A stretch of DNA of 64,000 nt. Origin: Bacillus renqingensis. Lineage in GTDB: Bacteria > Bacillota > Bacilli > Bacillales > Cytobacillaceae. Of this stretch, positions 48,525-57,897 are shown piece after piece (position 1 is the first letter of the stretch; each line of letters begins with the position of its first letter). A program made the translations under genes and the position numbers. Location of the stretch: positions 186,001 to 250,000 of the forward strand of contig NZ_JADDIU010000002.1 of assembly GCF_016464375.1 (NCBI RefSeq). The letters are read 5' to 3'. Below the pieces are notes generated by a model. The model worked only from the letters and a program-made list of their open reading frames with translations, had not been told where the DNA came from and searched no databases.

Positions 48525-48707
48525 ATGGGAAAGGGGGGAATAAGATTGCCAAGAGGAAAAGAGTTAGAACAATTGCCAATGGCCAATACCATACCTGGTG
48601 CCGGCAAAGATTCCGGCAAATTTAACAGAGAGGTTCTTGGAACGATTGTCCAAGATGTGCAGCCGCAGCCAAACGAAATCGAAAAGGAAAATGAAGATAT
48701 GATTTAG
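48525..48707 (+). CDS. Small hypothetical protein, possibly spore-associated
   Basis: A 60-residue reading frame from ATG 48525, or 53 residues from TTG 48546, which follows GGGGGGAATAAGA. Polar, with LPMANTIPGAGKDSGKF and an acidic tail. It is followed immediately by a terminator and the convergent sspH, so it is probably a real gene. I do not recognise the family. Confidence 0.5.
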   Translation: MGKGGIRLPRGKELEQLPMANTIPGAGKDSGKFNREVLGTIVQDVQPQPNEIEKENEDMI

Positions 48708-48730
48708 GCAGGAATACTCCTGCCTTTAAT
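48705..48730. terminator. Terminator between small gene and sspH
   Basis: GGCAGGA pairs with TCCTGCC around a short loop, followed by T residues on the plus strand and flanked by A-rich DNA on the minus side. Confidence 0.7.
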
Positions 48731-48732
48731 CC

Positions 48733-48912
48733 TTACTCTTCAACGAGTTCATTAATTTCCACGATTGTTCGTTCCTCAAGGGGGCCGCGTAAATGAACGG
48801 TTGCGGTTGTTCCATCCTCGTTTACTTTATCAATCCATACTGACGCACCATTGTATTTGACCTCGATATCTGCAGAGGAAGATAAAATTTGTTTGACTCT
48901 ATTTGTGTTCAT
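48733..48912 (-). CDS. sspH: Small acid-soluble spore protein, H type
   Basis: 59 residues starting MNTNRVKQIL, then VKYNGASVWIDKVNEDGTTATVH and an acidic end ELVEE. The order and spacing match SspH (B. subtilis MNIQRAKEI... VTYNGVPIYIQHVNE...). SspH-type SASPs are minor DNA-independent spore core proteins made in the forespore. The ribosome binding site upstream of the ATG is AAGGAGTG. Confidence 0.88.
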   Translation of the reverse strand: MNTNRVKQILSSSADIEVKYNGASVWIDKVNEDGTTATVHLRGPLEERTIVEINELVEE

Positions 48913-48959
48913 CCCAACACTCCTTCATTATCCATTTTTCTCTTAATACTGATCAATCG

Positions 48960-49139
48960 CTATGGAAATTGAATCCGATTTCCATTGATGGTTCCAGCCT
49001 CTTCAATCACTGCCAGGCTATTTATATAATCCTCCAGTTCCAATTGTAATTGCTTTGGTGCACCAGACTTTAAGTGCCAATTTCCAGGCTCATCAACGAA
49101 ATATGGGCTCTTTGTGAAGTCAGGTCTCATTCTCGGCAT
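48960..49139 (-). CDS. Small hypothetical protein
   Basis: 59 residues, ATG at 49139 with AAAGGGGTGATT upstream. Sequence begins MPRMRPDFTKSPYFVDEPGN and continues with WHLKSGAPKQL. No domain recognised. It is 47 bp upstream of sspH on the same strand, so the two could be cotranscribed and spore-related. Confidence 0.6.
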   Translation of the reverse strand: MPRMRPDFTKSPYFVDEPGNWHLKSGAPKQLQLELEDYINSLAVIEEAGTINGNRIQFP

Positions 49140-49640
49140 ACAATCACCCCTTTAATATCAATAAAAAGGCTTAACTTCCTCATCAAGAAAACGCCGTTTC
49201 ATTTCACGCTACGGCTCGCGTATAGGGTTACCTGTGAACTCAAGTTTATTCAAGCAAGGAGAAGATGAGGCTAAAATCATATTGCAACATATACAATTGC
49301 GGTATAATATTATTAGAAATGACTTTTACCATGAATTTCCGATGGAAGGAAGCCTCGGCTAAAATCGAAAAGAAAAAACTGAAACGAAATAGCCAATATT
49401 TCGTCTTATATAATTGAGGAATAAAAAATAGTCATGTCCAACTGCAAAGTATCATACAAATTTAAATGGATATGAGCCAGTTAATAAAACTACTCACGGA
49501 CTTGTCGAATTTAGGTGAAAAAAGCGGTAAATTACACAATAAATGGTACGGTTTTTGTTTTTCATTTTAGAGAAAATATGATATAGTAATTAAGGTTCGT
49601 TTACCGAAGCTTAATTTTGGTAAGTGAGAGGAGAAATAAA
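49140..49640 (+). other. Long gene-free region upstream of ltaS
   Basis: No convincing ORF on either strand. A TATAAT at about 49302-49307 with a weak TTGCAA 15 bp upstream may be a promoter. A second candidate -10 (TATGAT/GATATAGT, about 49576-49586) lies near ltaS. The roughly 280 nt between the two could be a leader or small RNA, but I see no known riboswitch. Confidence 0.35.
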
Positions 49641-51602
49641 ATGAATAAAATAAGACTATCTAAAAAATTAAATAATAGTCATATTACATTTTTAATCATT
49701 GCCGTTGTATTATTCTGGATCAAAACCTATGCGGCATACCAAATTGAATTTAACCTTGGAATTGATAATAACCTGCAAAAATTCCTGCTGCTTGTGAACC
49801 CGTTAAGCTCAGCACTCTTCTTTTTCGGGCTGGCATTACTATTTAAGAAACGTACGAAGCTTGTTATGATTGTCATGAACTTCCTGTTATCTTTCTTGTT
49901 ATACGCCAATATTGCTTATTATCGTTTTTTTAATGATTTCATTACAGTCCCGGTTTTAATGCAGGCAAAGACGAACGCTGGACAGCTTGGAGACAGCGCT
50001 CTTTCCTTAATGTCTCCATGGGATATTTTTTATTTTGCCGATTTCTTTATTTTGATTGCTTTAGCCTTAACAGTTTTCAAAAAGGTAACGGTAACGAACA
50101 GAAAGTCATTCAAACTCGTTCTTTTATTTGCGATTACGACCTTTTTATTTAACTTAGGCTTAGCAGAAAAGGATCGTCCGCAGCTCTTAACTCGTTCTTT
50201 TGACCGGAATTATCTTGTAAAATATCTTGGTGCTTATAACTTTACGATTTACGATGTTATCCAAAATATTAAATCATCCAGTCAGCGGGCATTAGCCGAT
50301 TCAAGTGACATTACTGACGTTGAGAACTACCGTAAAGCAAATTATGCAGAACCGAATCCACAGTATTTTGGAAAAGCAAAAGGAATGAATGTCATCTACG
50401 TTTCCTTGGAATCATTGCAAACGTTCATTATCGATTATAAGATGCCAGATGGACAGGAAGTCATGCCATTCCTTCATTCATTAACTCACGATAAAAACAC
50501 GTTCTATTTTGATAATTTTTACCACCAAACAGGTCAAGGTAAAACATCAGATGCAGAGTTTTTAATGGAGAACTCGTTGTACCCAATGGCTCAAGGGGCT
50601 GTATTTGTTAACAAGGCGCAAAATACCTATCAAGCGATGCCTGCTATCCTAAAAGGTCAAGGGTATACTTCAGCCGTATTCCATGGCAACCAAAAAACAT
50701 TCTGGAATCGAAATGTCATTTACAAGGCATTTGGTTATGATCAGTTTTTTGATTCTGAATACTATAATATGTCGGATGAAAATACAAAAAACTATGGCTT
50801 AAAAGATAAACCATTCTTTAAAGAGTCGATGCCGCTGTTAAAGAGTTTAAAGCAGCCGTTTTATACAAAATTCATTTCGTTATCGAACCATTTCCCATTT
50901 GGGATGGATCCAGGTGACACGGAGTTTCCGGTGGGTGATTATGGTGACAGTGTCGTCAACCAATATTTCCAATCTGCCCATTACCTTGACGAAGCAATAA
51001 AGCAATTTTTCGATGATTTAAAGGCTTCTGGTTTGTATGACAATACTGTCGTTGTCATGTATGGTGACCACTATGGTATTTCAGAAAATCATAATGAGGC
51101 AATGACTAAGGTACTTGGTGTTGATGAAATCACACCGGCGATTAACGCAAAATTACAGCGTGTACCATTGTTTATCCACGTTCCTGGAGTAAAAGGTGGT
51201 ATTCAATCACAAGTTGGCGGGGAAGTGGATGTTCGTCCAACAGTACTTCATCTATTAGGGATCGATACAAAGGACTATATGGAATTTGGTTCCGATTTAT
51301 TATCCAAACAACATCGCAATTGGGCGTTATTCCGAAATGGGGATTTTGTATCGTCTAATGTCATTCAAGTAAAAGATAAGTGTTATTCAGCTAAAACAGA
51401 AGAATTATTGGAAAATCCTGAAGCATGTAAGGACATCTCTGAAAAGGTTAATACCGAATTGCAAATGTCCGATGAGATCGTTTATAAAGACCTCCTGCGC
51501 TTTTATAAACCGGAGGGCTACACACCAATAAATCCTGACGATTATGATTATTTGGGCCCTAATGAAAAAAAGGGGAATAAAGCAACGGAAGATAATCATT
51601 AA
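49641..51602 (+). CDS. ltaS: Lipoteichoic acid synthase family protein
   Basis: It polymerises glycerol phosphate from phosphatidylglycerol onto a glycolipid anchor outside the membrane. 653 residues from the ATG at 49641 (GAGAGGAGAAATAAA site). Five N-terminal membrane helices (about 12-175), a probable signal peptidase site ALA-D near 219, then the extracellular sulfatase-like domain with Mn ligand Glu257 (SLESL), catalytic Thr302 (GQGKTSDAE) and a YGDHYG metal motif. Bacillus species have several LtaS paralogs; which one this is cannot be decided. Confidence 0.92.
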   Translation: MNKIRLSKKLNNSHITFLIIAVVLFWIKTYAAYQIEFNLGIDNNLQKFLLLVNPLSSALFFFGLALLFKKRTKLVMIVMNFLLSFLLYANIAYYRFFNDFITVPVLMQAKTNAGQLGDSALSLMSPWDIFYFADFFILIALALTVFKKVTVTNRKSFKLVLLFAITTFLFNLGLAEKDRPQLLTRSFDRNYLVKYLGAYNFTIYDVIQNIKSSSQRALADSSDITDVENYRKANYAEPNPQYFGKAKGMNVIYVSLESLQTFIIDYKMPDGQEVMPFLHSLTHDKNTFYFDNFYHQTGQGKTSDAEFLMENSLYPMAQGAVFVNKAQNTYQAMPAILKGQGYTSAVFHGNQKTFWNRNVIYKAFGYDQFFDSEYYNMSDENTKNYGLKDKPFFKESMPLLKSLKQPFYTKFISLSNHFPFGMDPGDTEFPVGDYGDSVVNQYFQSAHYLDEAIKQFFDDLKASGLYDNTVVVMYGDHYGISENHNEAMTKVLGVDEITPAINAKLQRVPLFIHVPGVKGGIQSQVGGEVDVRPTVLHLLGIDTKDYMEFGSDLLSKQHRNWALFRNGDFVSSNVIQVKDKCYSAKTEELLENPEACKDISEKVNTELQMSDEIVYKDLLRFYKPEGYTPINPDDYDYLGPNEKKGNKATEDNH

Positions 51603-51604
51603 TC

Positions 51605-51643
51605 ACGAGAGAGGAGGAGTTTTTCTTCTCTCTTTTTTTCCGC
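51605..51643 (+). terminator. Terminator after ltaS
   Basis: AGAGAGGAG pairs with CTTCTCTCT, followed by seven T residues. Confidence 0.7.
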
Positions 51644-51692
51644 AATTTATCAAATAGTTCAGATATCATTAACCCTAAAAGAGGTATAATCG

Positions 51693-52571
51693 ATGCGAAA
51701 TAAACTACTTAAATCAATTATATTATTCATTTTGTTATTATCCGTTTCCATATCCGGTTGTGCAAGTACGGCGAAAGAGTCCAATTCGAGCGCTGATTCT
51801 TCTAAGCATAAGACGACTGAGTTTAATCATTCATCAGCAAAAAATGATTCCTTGGAAGTTCAAGAAAAGAATAAAAAATTGCTTCCCGGTGTTATTGTAA
51901 AAAATATTGACGGTGATACGGTGGAAATAAAAATCAATAATCGGGTGGAAAAGATTAGAATGCTTTGTGTCGATACACCAGAAACACATCATCCCCGACT
52001 AGGTGTACAACCCTTCGGTCCAGAGGCATCAGAATATACAAAAAAGATTCTTCCTGTCGGTAAGAAGGTGGAGATTGAACCTGGAATCGGCGATGGCCGT
52101 GATAAATATGGCCGTCTGCTGGCATATATTTATGTAGACGGAAAAATGTTTAATAAAATGCTACTTGAGAAGGGGCTGGCCCGTGTAGCGTATATTTACG
52201 CCCCTAACACAAAATATGTCGATGAATTTTATGCGATTCAAAAGCAAGCGCAAAAAAAAGCTGTTGGGATTTGGTCGATTGAAAATTATGCACAGGAAGA
52301 CGGCTACCATCCTTCTACAACAAAAGGGACAAACGATCATAAACAATTAGTTTCCCAATCAAACAGCGTCACAGGGAAAGAGTTCCAAAATAACTCTAGC
52401 AACGATCACGAAGCAAATATAAGTTGTAAAGGGAAAATTAAAGGAAATGCCAATTCTCATATTTATCATGTTCCCGGTGGCCATTTCTACGAATCTACTA
52501 AAGATAATATTGTTTGGTTTTGTTCAGAAAAGGATGCTCAAGATGCCGGTTATAGAAAATCAAAACGTTAA
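51693..52571 (+). CDS. Thermonuclease-family lipoprotein with C-terminal sunset-like domain
   Basis: 292 residues. Signal peptide with lipobox ISGC (Cys22), a Ser/Asn-rich linker to about residue 65, then a staphylococcal-nuclease domain (about 65-195) with the catalytic elements RMLCVDTPE, GRDKYGRLLAYIY and GLARVAYIY. A C-terminal module (about 248-292) with CKGKIKGNANSHIYHVPGG and WFCSEKDAQDAGYRKSKR resembles the sunset/YncB tail. A secreted, membrane-tethered Ca2+-dependent nuclease similar to B. subtilis YncB. Confidence 0.88.
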   Translation: MRNKLLKSIILFILLLSVSISGCASTAKESNSSADSSKHKTTEFNHSSAKNDSLEVQEKNKKLLPGVIVKNIDGDTVEIKINNRVEKIRMLCVDTPETHHPRLGVQPFGPEASEYTKKILPVGKKVEIEPGIGDGRDKYGRLLAYIYVDGKMFNKMLLEKGLARVAYIYAPNTKYVDEFYAIQKQAQKKAVGIWSIENYAQEDGYHPSTTKGTNDHKQLVSQSNSVTGKEFQNNSSNDHEANISCKGKIKGNANSHIYHVPGGHFYESTKDNIVWFCSEKDAQDAGYRKSKR

Positions 52572-52590
52572 TGGGATGGGAATAGAAGGA

Positions 52591-52635
52591 CAACAAACGC
52601 TGGATAAAAAAAGTCCAGCGTTTGTTGGTTTTTGG
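52591..52635 (+). terminator. Terminator after nuclease gene
   Basis: A 14-bp perfect stem (52591-52604 with 52614-52627) followed by a GTTTTT run. Confidence 0.85.
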
Positions 52636-52697
52636 AGGACCGGGAATGGCTAAAGCGCCGTTAAGGGGTAACAACCGAATAGAATGTTACTAGAGGC

Positions 52698-52793
52698 TTA
52701 GTTGAACCCTCCGTAGTAAGATCCTACAATGATTAACAGAATAAACAGGACAACAATTAACACAAACATGTTTCCGCCACCACCGTAGCTCAT
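52698..52793 (-). CDS. YjcZ-family sporulation peptide
   Basis: 31 residues: a Gly-rich start MSYGGGG, one hydrophobic helix FVLIVVLFILLIIVG and a short YYGGFN end. This is the layout of YjcZ-type sporulation peptides. GGAGGTG upstream of the ATG at 52793. Confidence 0.8.
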   Translation of the reverse strand: MSYGGGGNMFVLIVVLFILLIIVGSYYGGFN

Positions 52794-53045
52794 TATTATA
52801 CACCTCCTTTTACTTTCTACTACAAATTATGAAAGAGCATGTCCAATGGTTTGGACGAACTCCATTAACTAATGACTATTTTTAAAAAAGGCGATAAAAG
52901 GATGGATTGCTAGACAAACCACCATATGAGTGTCACTATATCATTCAACATAAATGTGGTTGACTTTTTGGACCACCCTCAACTTTCTGTTTTTTTCTTC
53001 GAAGTCTTTGGTAAGGTTCGAATTTTTTACTCGGGAGGTCAGATA

Positions 53046-53174
53046 ATGGGAAGGTTGATCATTGATATTGATACAGTATTAGAGGCTACATTAGATCTAG
53101 CAACAGGGAACAACACCTTCATATTGAAGCAAGTTGAGATTGATAGACTGCTTGAAAATACGGAAAACTGGTAA
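53046..53174 (+). CDS. Small acidic hypothetical protein
   Basis: 42 residues from the ATG at 53046 with GGGAGGTC upstream. An upstream in-frame extension to 52926 has no ribosome binding site and looks noncoding. Mostly helical (DIDTVLEATLDLATGNN). A terminator follows at once. No family recognised. Confidence 0.45.
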   Translation: MGRLIIDIDTVLEATLDLATGNNTFILKQVEIDRLLENTENW

Positions 53175-53190
53175 TTTTATATACTATCTT

Positions 53191-53220
53191 AGGCCTTCTG
53201 AACAACAGAAGGTCTTTTTC
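53191..53220 (+). terminator. Terminator
   Basis: GGCCTTCTG (53192-53200) pairs with CAGAAGGTC (53206-53214), followed by T residues. Confidence 0.75.
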
Positions 53221-53438
53221 ATTTTAAGTGTGGAAATATCGATATTGTCCTTAATGTAGAAACCTTGCTGCTGCTCCCCGTCTTTAATCTTGGTAACTTT
53301 CTATAAGGGTGTGCTGCTTTAAAGTGAAAAATTATTTTTGCAATTCCTATTGCTTTTGGACTAAAAAAATACTAGAATAATTTTTAATATAAGAATTATT
53401 TGAAAATTTTCATGGGCCAATAGGGAGGAAATGAGAGG

Positions 53439-54437
53439 ATGAAGAAAACAGTAAAGGGGCTTTCCGTGGTGTTAGCAGGAATTCTGCTGCTAGCTGGATG
53501 CGGCAGTAAAGAATCTGCAGGAGATACGAAGCAGGGAGGAACTGATAAGGAATATAAAGTCGGGATTACACAATTTGCCCCGCATCCATCTTTGGATGCA
53601 GCAACAAAAGGATTTAAGAAGGCTTTAGCAGATAAAGGGCTGAAAGTAAAATTTGATGAACAAAATGCACAGGCCGACCAAAATAATACTCAGACAATTG
53701 CCAAGAACTTTGTCGGCGACAAGGTAGATTTAATTTTTGCCAATGCGACACCAAGTGCGATTGCGGCCCTTAATGCAACGAAAGATATACCGATCATCTT
53801 TACTTCGGTAACAGACCCTGTTGGCTCTGGCTTGGTTAAAGGATTTGATCAACCTGGGAAAAATATTACCGGGACAACCGATAACCACCCTGATGCAACG
53901 AAGAAGACAATCAGCTTCATTACAGACGAAGTGAAAGCAAAAAATGTCGGTGTTATCTATAATGCCGGTGAGCAAAATTCTGTTGTTCAGGTAAACGAAG
54001 TGAAGAAAATAGTCCAGGAAAAAGGTGCGAAGCTTGTCGAAGCGTCTGTTGCCAATACATCAGAGGTAAAACAGGCTGCTGAATCATTGGTTGGCCGTGT
54101 TGATGCGATCTATATCCCAACGGATAATACCGTTGTAACGGCGCTTGATGCTGTGATAACAGTAGCGAACAACAAAAAGATTCCACTGTTTGTCGGCGAA
54201 CTTGATTCCATGAAAAAAGGTGCTGTAGCGGCAAGCGGATTTGATTATTTTGACATTGGCTATCAATCAGGCGAAATGGCTGCAGAAATCTTAAGCGGCA
54301 AGAAAAAGCCATCCGATATTCCAGTTGAGCCGCCAAAAAGTTTAAAGCTTGTCATCAATAAAAAGGCTGCCAAGGCACAAGGATTGACTATTAAAGACGA
54401 TTGGAGCAGCCTTGGCGAATTCTATGATGGTAAATAA
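53439..54437 (+). CDS. ABC transporter substrate-binding lipoprotein (TrpX/ABC_sub_bind type)
   Basis: 332 residues. Lipobox LLAGC (Cys21) after a signal peptide, then a two-lobed periplasmic-binding fold with LIFANATPSAIAAL and PIIFTSVTDPVGSGLV, typical of the TrpX-like family. Relatives are predicted to bind tryptophan or other amino acid-like ligands, but no T-box or other riboswitch is found upstream, so the substrate is open. First gene of a three-gene importer, followed by an inter-gene hairpin. Confidence 0.85.
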   Translation: MKKTVKGLSVVLAGILLLAGCGSKESAGDTKQGGTDKEYKVGITQFAPHPSLDAATKGFKKALADKGLKVKFDEQNAQADQNNTQTIAKNFVGDKVDLIFANATPSAIAALNATKDIPIIFTSVTDPVGSGLVKGFDQPGKNITGTTDNHPDATKKTISFITDEVKAKNVGVIYNAGEQNSVVQVNEVKKIVQEKGAKLVEASVANTSEVKQAAESLVGRVDAIYIPTDNTVVTALDAVITVANNKKIPLFVGELDSMKKGAVAASGFDYFDIGYQSGEMAAEILSGKKKPSDIPVEPPKSLKLVINKKAAKAQGLTIKDDWSSLGEFYDGK

Positions 54438-54452
54438 CAATCATACGTTGAT

Positions 54453-54485
54453 AAGGAGCCAATCTTCGTAAAGGATTGGCTCCTT
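54453..54485 (+). terminator. Inter-gene hairpin in the ABC operon
   Basis: AAGGAGCCAATC (54453-54464) pairs perfectly with GATTGGCTCCTT (54474-54485). There is no T-tract. Such hairpins after a binding-protein gene usually raise its mRNA relative to the permease by partial termination or protection. Confidence 0.6.
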
Positions 54486-54550
54486 GACTGATATGAGAAT
54501 AGCGGAATGTTATTGTTTAGGCGGAAAGATTGAAAGAGAGGATGATCACA

Positions 54551-55618
54551 TTGTTTACTGCAATTTTTGGATCATTTGAAGCGGGTATCATCTATGCGAT
54601 AATGGCTCTGGGCGTCTATCTTTCTTTTCGAATTCTGGATTTCCCCGATTTAACGGTAGACGGCAGCTTTGTAACCGGAGGCGCGATAGCAGCCGTAATG
54701 ATCATGGGGGGCGCCAATCCTTATCTAGCAACCGTGTTGGCCCTGTTCGCTGGATTTCTAGCTGGATGCATAACAGGGGTCCTGCATACTATTGGAAAAA
54801 TAAATAATTTATTATCCGGAATCTTGATGATGATTGCCCTTTATTCAATTAACTTACGAATCATGGGGCGTCCGAACATTTCAATGTTAAATACAGAAAC
54901 TGCTTTTTCAAAGATAGAGAATGGATTTGAAAAAATCGGTATCGATGATTTTTTAAATAGCTTGCTGACAATGGTTGGACTTGGTGACAGTCTCCCGGAA
55001 ACATGGGGGATTCTTATTATCATGATAATCGTTACATTTGTTATTAAAATTTTTACAGACTGGTTCCTGCAAACGGAAATTGGCTTGGCTATAAGAGCGA
55101 CGGGTGATAACAAGCGGATGATTCGGAGTTTTTCGGCTAATACCAATCTCTTGACGATATTGGGGCTTGGGCTTTCAAATGCCTTAGTTGCATTCTCTGG
55201 AGCATTAATTGCCCAGCAAGGAGGATTTGCCGATGTCGGTATGGGAATAGGGATGATTATTATCGGTTTAGCCTCCGTTATCATTGGCGAAGCCTTATTT
55301 GGTACAAAAACGATTGTCCGTACGACTCTTGCTGTTATTGGTGGTTCGATAATTTACCGACTGGTTGTGTCCATGGCACTCCGGATTGATTTCCTAGATC
55401 CGGGAGATATGAAGCTTATTACAGCAATTATTGTCATTATCGCCTTAACCATGCCGAAGCTATTAGAAAGGTCGAAAGAGAAAAAGCGGAAAGCTCGCAG
55501 AAAAGCAGAAAGGCTCAGTCTTATAAAGACTTCTGTGGAAACAGAAGGGCTGAACGTTATAATGGCTCCAGAGGAAGGGAAGGGGGAGAATCATGCTGCA
55601 ATTAAATCAGATTCATAA
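54551..55618 (+). CDS. ABC transporter permease (TrpY-like, BPD_transp_2 type)
   Basis: About 355 residues from a TTG at 54551, 9 nt after AGAGAGG. It has roughly nine hydrophobic segments, the ATG/GDN coupling segment LAIRATGDNKRM, and a charged C-terminal tail (KEKKRKARRKAE) that is unusually long. It resembles branched-chain/TrpY-type permeases. Its 3' end overlaps the ATPase gene by 26 bp. Confidence 0.85.
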   Translation: MFTAIFGSFEAGIIYAIMALGVYLSFRILDFPDLTVDGSFVTGGAIAAVMIMGGANPYLATVLALFAGFLAGCITGVLHTIGKINNLLSGILMMIALYSINLRIMGRPNISMLNTETAFSKIENGFEKIGIDDFLNSLLTMVGLGDSLPETWGILIIMIIVTFVIKIFTDWFLQTEIGLAIRATGDNKRMIRSFSANTNLLTILGLGLSNALVAFSGALIAQQGGFADVGMGIGMIIIGLASVIIGEALFGTKTIVRTTLAVIGGSIIYRLVVSMALRIDFLDPGDMKLITAIIVIIALTMPKLLERSKEKKRKARRKAERLSLIKTSVETEGLNVIMAPEEGKGENHAAIKSDS

Positions 55619-56387
55619 GAGATTTAATGAAGGGTCACCTGATGAGAAAATTGCGATTGACCGTATTAACCTTACCCTCAAGGCAGGCGATTTTGTTACC
55701 GTTATTGGCAGTAATGGAGCGGGAAAATCAACACTGATGAACATCATCTCAGGCGGCTTATTCCCGGACGCAGGTGAAGTATATATTGACGGTAAAAATG
55801 TCACCAATATGATGGAATACAAGCGTTCGAGAATGATAGGCCGTGTCTTTCAGGATCCTATGGCAGGAACTGCTCCAAGCATGACGATTGAAGAAAATTT
55901 AGCAATGGCCTTTTCGCGTAATAAGCCGCGTACTTTAAGAAGAGGTGTGACACATAAAAGGCGTGAATACTTTCGGGAAGTACTGGAAACGTTGCACCTT
56001 GGATTGGAGAACCGTCTAAGTGCAAAGGTAGGGCTGTTATCTGGCGGAGAACGCCAGGCACTTTCCTTGCTGATGGCGACCTTTACAGAGCCGTCTATAT
56101 TACTTCTTGATGAGCATACAGCTGCCCTCGATCCCTCAAGAGCGGAACTGATTTCAAACATCACCAAGGCGATTGTCGACCGCTATAAGCTGACGACGCT
56201 AATGGTAACCCATAATATGCAGCAGGCCATTGACCTTGGAAACCGCCTTGTTATGATGGATAAAGGTCAAATTATCCTCGAAGTCAACGAAGAACAGAAG
56301 GAGCAGCTAACCATTGAAGGATTATTGGCAGAGTTTAAACGCATTCGCGGAACGCAAATGGCAAGTGACCGGGCGATACTTTCATAA
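55593..56387 (+). CDS. ABC transporter ATPase (TrpZ-like)
   Basis: 264 residues with Walker A GSNGAGKST, signature LSGGERQ, Walker B ILLLDEHTAALDP (the TrpZ-like DEHTAALDP form) and H-loop VTHNM. It energises the importer with the two preceding genes. Confidence 0.9.
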   Translation: MLQLNQIHKRFNEGSPDEKIAIDRINLTLKAGDFVTVIGSNGAGKSTLMNIISGGLFPDAGEVYIDGKNVTNMMEYKRSRMIGRVFQDPMAGTAPSMTIEENLAMAFSRNKPRTLRRGVTHKRREYFREVLETLHLGLENRLSAKVGLLSGGERQALSLLMATFTEPSILLLDEHTAALDPSRAELISNITKAIVDRYKLTTLMVTHNMQQAIDLGNRLVMMDKGQIILEVNEEQKEQLTIEGLLAEFKRIRGTQMASDRAILS

Positions 56388-56397
56388 GTTATCAAGC

Positions 56398-56440
56398 GGT
56401 GTCAGGCACCATGTGAAAAATTCACATGGTGCCTGACACC
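56398..56440. repeat. 20-bp perfect inverted repeat containing GGTGTCAGGCACC
   Basis: Arms at 56398-56417 and 56421-56440 with an AAA loop. It acts plausibly as a terminator after the ABC operon (C-AAAAAA follows, not T). The outer 13-mer occurs also at 37731-37743. Confidence 0.75.
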
Positions 56441-56511
56441 CAAAAAAGCTTGATTATTTTCTTAATTATAATAAAATTAAATTTATATTCTTGGATTTAG
56501 GAGATGTATTC

Positions 56512-57873
56512 ATGAAGGTAGTGAAGTTTGGAGGCTCATCTTTAGCATCAGGAAAACAGTTAGAAAAGGTATTTGAGATTGTCGTTTCAGATCCAGAACG
56601 GAAGGTTGTGGTCGTGTCGGCTCCAGGAAAGAGATATCCTGAAGATATAAAAGTTACCGATTTGCTTATTGAGTGTGCAAAGAAGTGCTTGGAGCAAGAA
56701 GAGCCTAAAGATCAATTCAATGCCCTAATCGAACGATATGCAGCAATTGCTGATGAGCTTGCCATTCCAGCTGAGATTATCAGTGAAATCTATAACGATT
56801 TATCAAGTAGGCTAAATTCAGACAAGAGCAATCCCGATCGATTTATCGATTTGGTCAAAGCAAGTGGTGAAGATAATAATGCCAAGTTAGTTGCCGCCTA
56901 TTTCCGGAAAAAGGGAATAGAGGCTGCTTATGTCGATCCGAAAGAAGCCGGACTTTACGTAACGGATGAACCTGGCAATGCCCAAGTACTTCCAGAGGCG
57001 TACGAGCAGTTATACACTCTTCGTGAGCGCTCGGGGATTCTCGTTTTTCCTGGCTTTTTTGGTTATAGTAAGAAAGGAGAGGTTTTCACGTTCTCACGGA
57101 GCGGGTCAGATATAACGGGCTCCATTCTTGCTAATGCCTTAAAAGCAGATTTATATGAAAACTTTACCGATGTCGATGCTGTTTATTCCGTTAATCCCTC
57201 TATTATCGAAAGACCTAAGGAAATCAAGGAATTAACCTATCGAGAAATGCGTGAACTTTCATATGCTGGTTTTTCCGTGTTACATGATGAGGCACTTGTT
57301 CCGGCATTTCGTGCGGGAATCCCGGTTCATATTAAAAATACAAACAATCCACAGGCACATGGAACAAGAATTGTTTCTGATCGGGATAATACGAATGGCC
57401 CGGTTGTTGGTATTGCAAGTGACGAGGGGTTCTGTAGTATTTATGTGAGCAAGTATTTAATGAATAGGGAAGTAGGCTTTGGTCGAAAACTATTAAGCAT
57501 TTTAGAAGATTTCGGCTTATCATATGAACATACTCCATCAGGGATTGATGATTTATCTGTCATCTTGAGAGAAAATCAGCTAAATGCTCAAAAGGAAGTT
57601 GAAATTATCAACCGTATTAAAACGGAATTACATGCTGATGAAGTGAAATTTGAGCATAGCTTGGCCCTTATTATGGTTGTTGGTGAGGGCATGCGCCACA
57701 ATATCGGAACGATGGCGAGAGCCTCTAAAGCATTAGCTAAGGCAAAGGTCAATATTGAAATGATTAACCAGGGATCATCAGAAGTCAGCATGATGTTTGG
57801 TGTGAAAGAAGTAGATGAAATAAGAGCGGTACAGGCAATTTATGATGAGTTCTTTGCAGCCGTTCCAGTTTAG
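56512..57873 (+). CDS. Aspartokinase (monofunctional, YclM/ThrD-like)
   Basis: It phosphorylates aspartate at the head of the Lys/Thr/Met pathway. 453 residues from the ATG at 56512 (TAGGAGATG site). The N-terminal VVKFGGSSLASG is the kinase signature; FTFSRSGSDITGS is mid-protein; two ACT domains occupy about 310-450. Length and sequence fit the third aspartokinase of Bacillus (YclM/ThrD) rather than the DapG or LysC alpha/beta types. It stands alone. Confidence 0.88.
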   Translation: MKVVKFGGSSLASGKQLEKVFEIVVSDPERKVVVVSAPGKRYPEDIKVTDLLIECAKKCLEQEEPKDQFNALIERYAAIADELAIPAEIISEIYNDLSSRLNSDKSNPDRFIDLVKASGEDNNAKLVAAYFRKKGIEAAYVDPKEAGLYVTDEPGNAQVLPEAYEQLYTLRERSGILVFPGFFGYSKKGEVFTFSRSGSDITGSILANALKADLYENFTDVDAVYSVNPSIIERPKEIKELTYREMRELSYAGFSVLHDEALVPAFRAGIPVHIKNTNNPQAHGTRIVSDRDNTNGPVVGIASDEGFCSIYVSKYLMNREVGFGRKLLSILEDFGLSYEHTPSGIDDLSVILRENQLNAQKEVEIINRIKTELHADEVKFEHSLALIMVVGEGMRHNIGTMARASKALAKAKVNIEMINQGSSEVSMMFGVKEVDEIRAVQAIYDEFFAAVPV

Positions 57874-57897
57874 GGAATAAGTGGTGACTTGAAAGGG

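Noticed and set aside
53175-53438. T-box or other riboswitch before the TrpX-like ABC operon
   Set aside because: No AGGTGGCACCGCG core, no terminator with U-run and no other known aptamer pattern is present.
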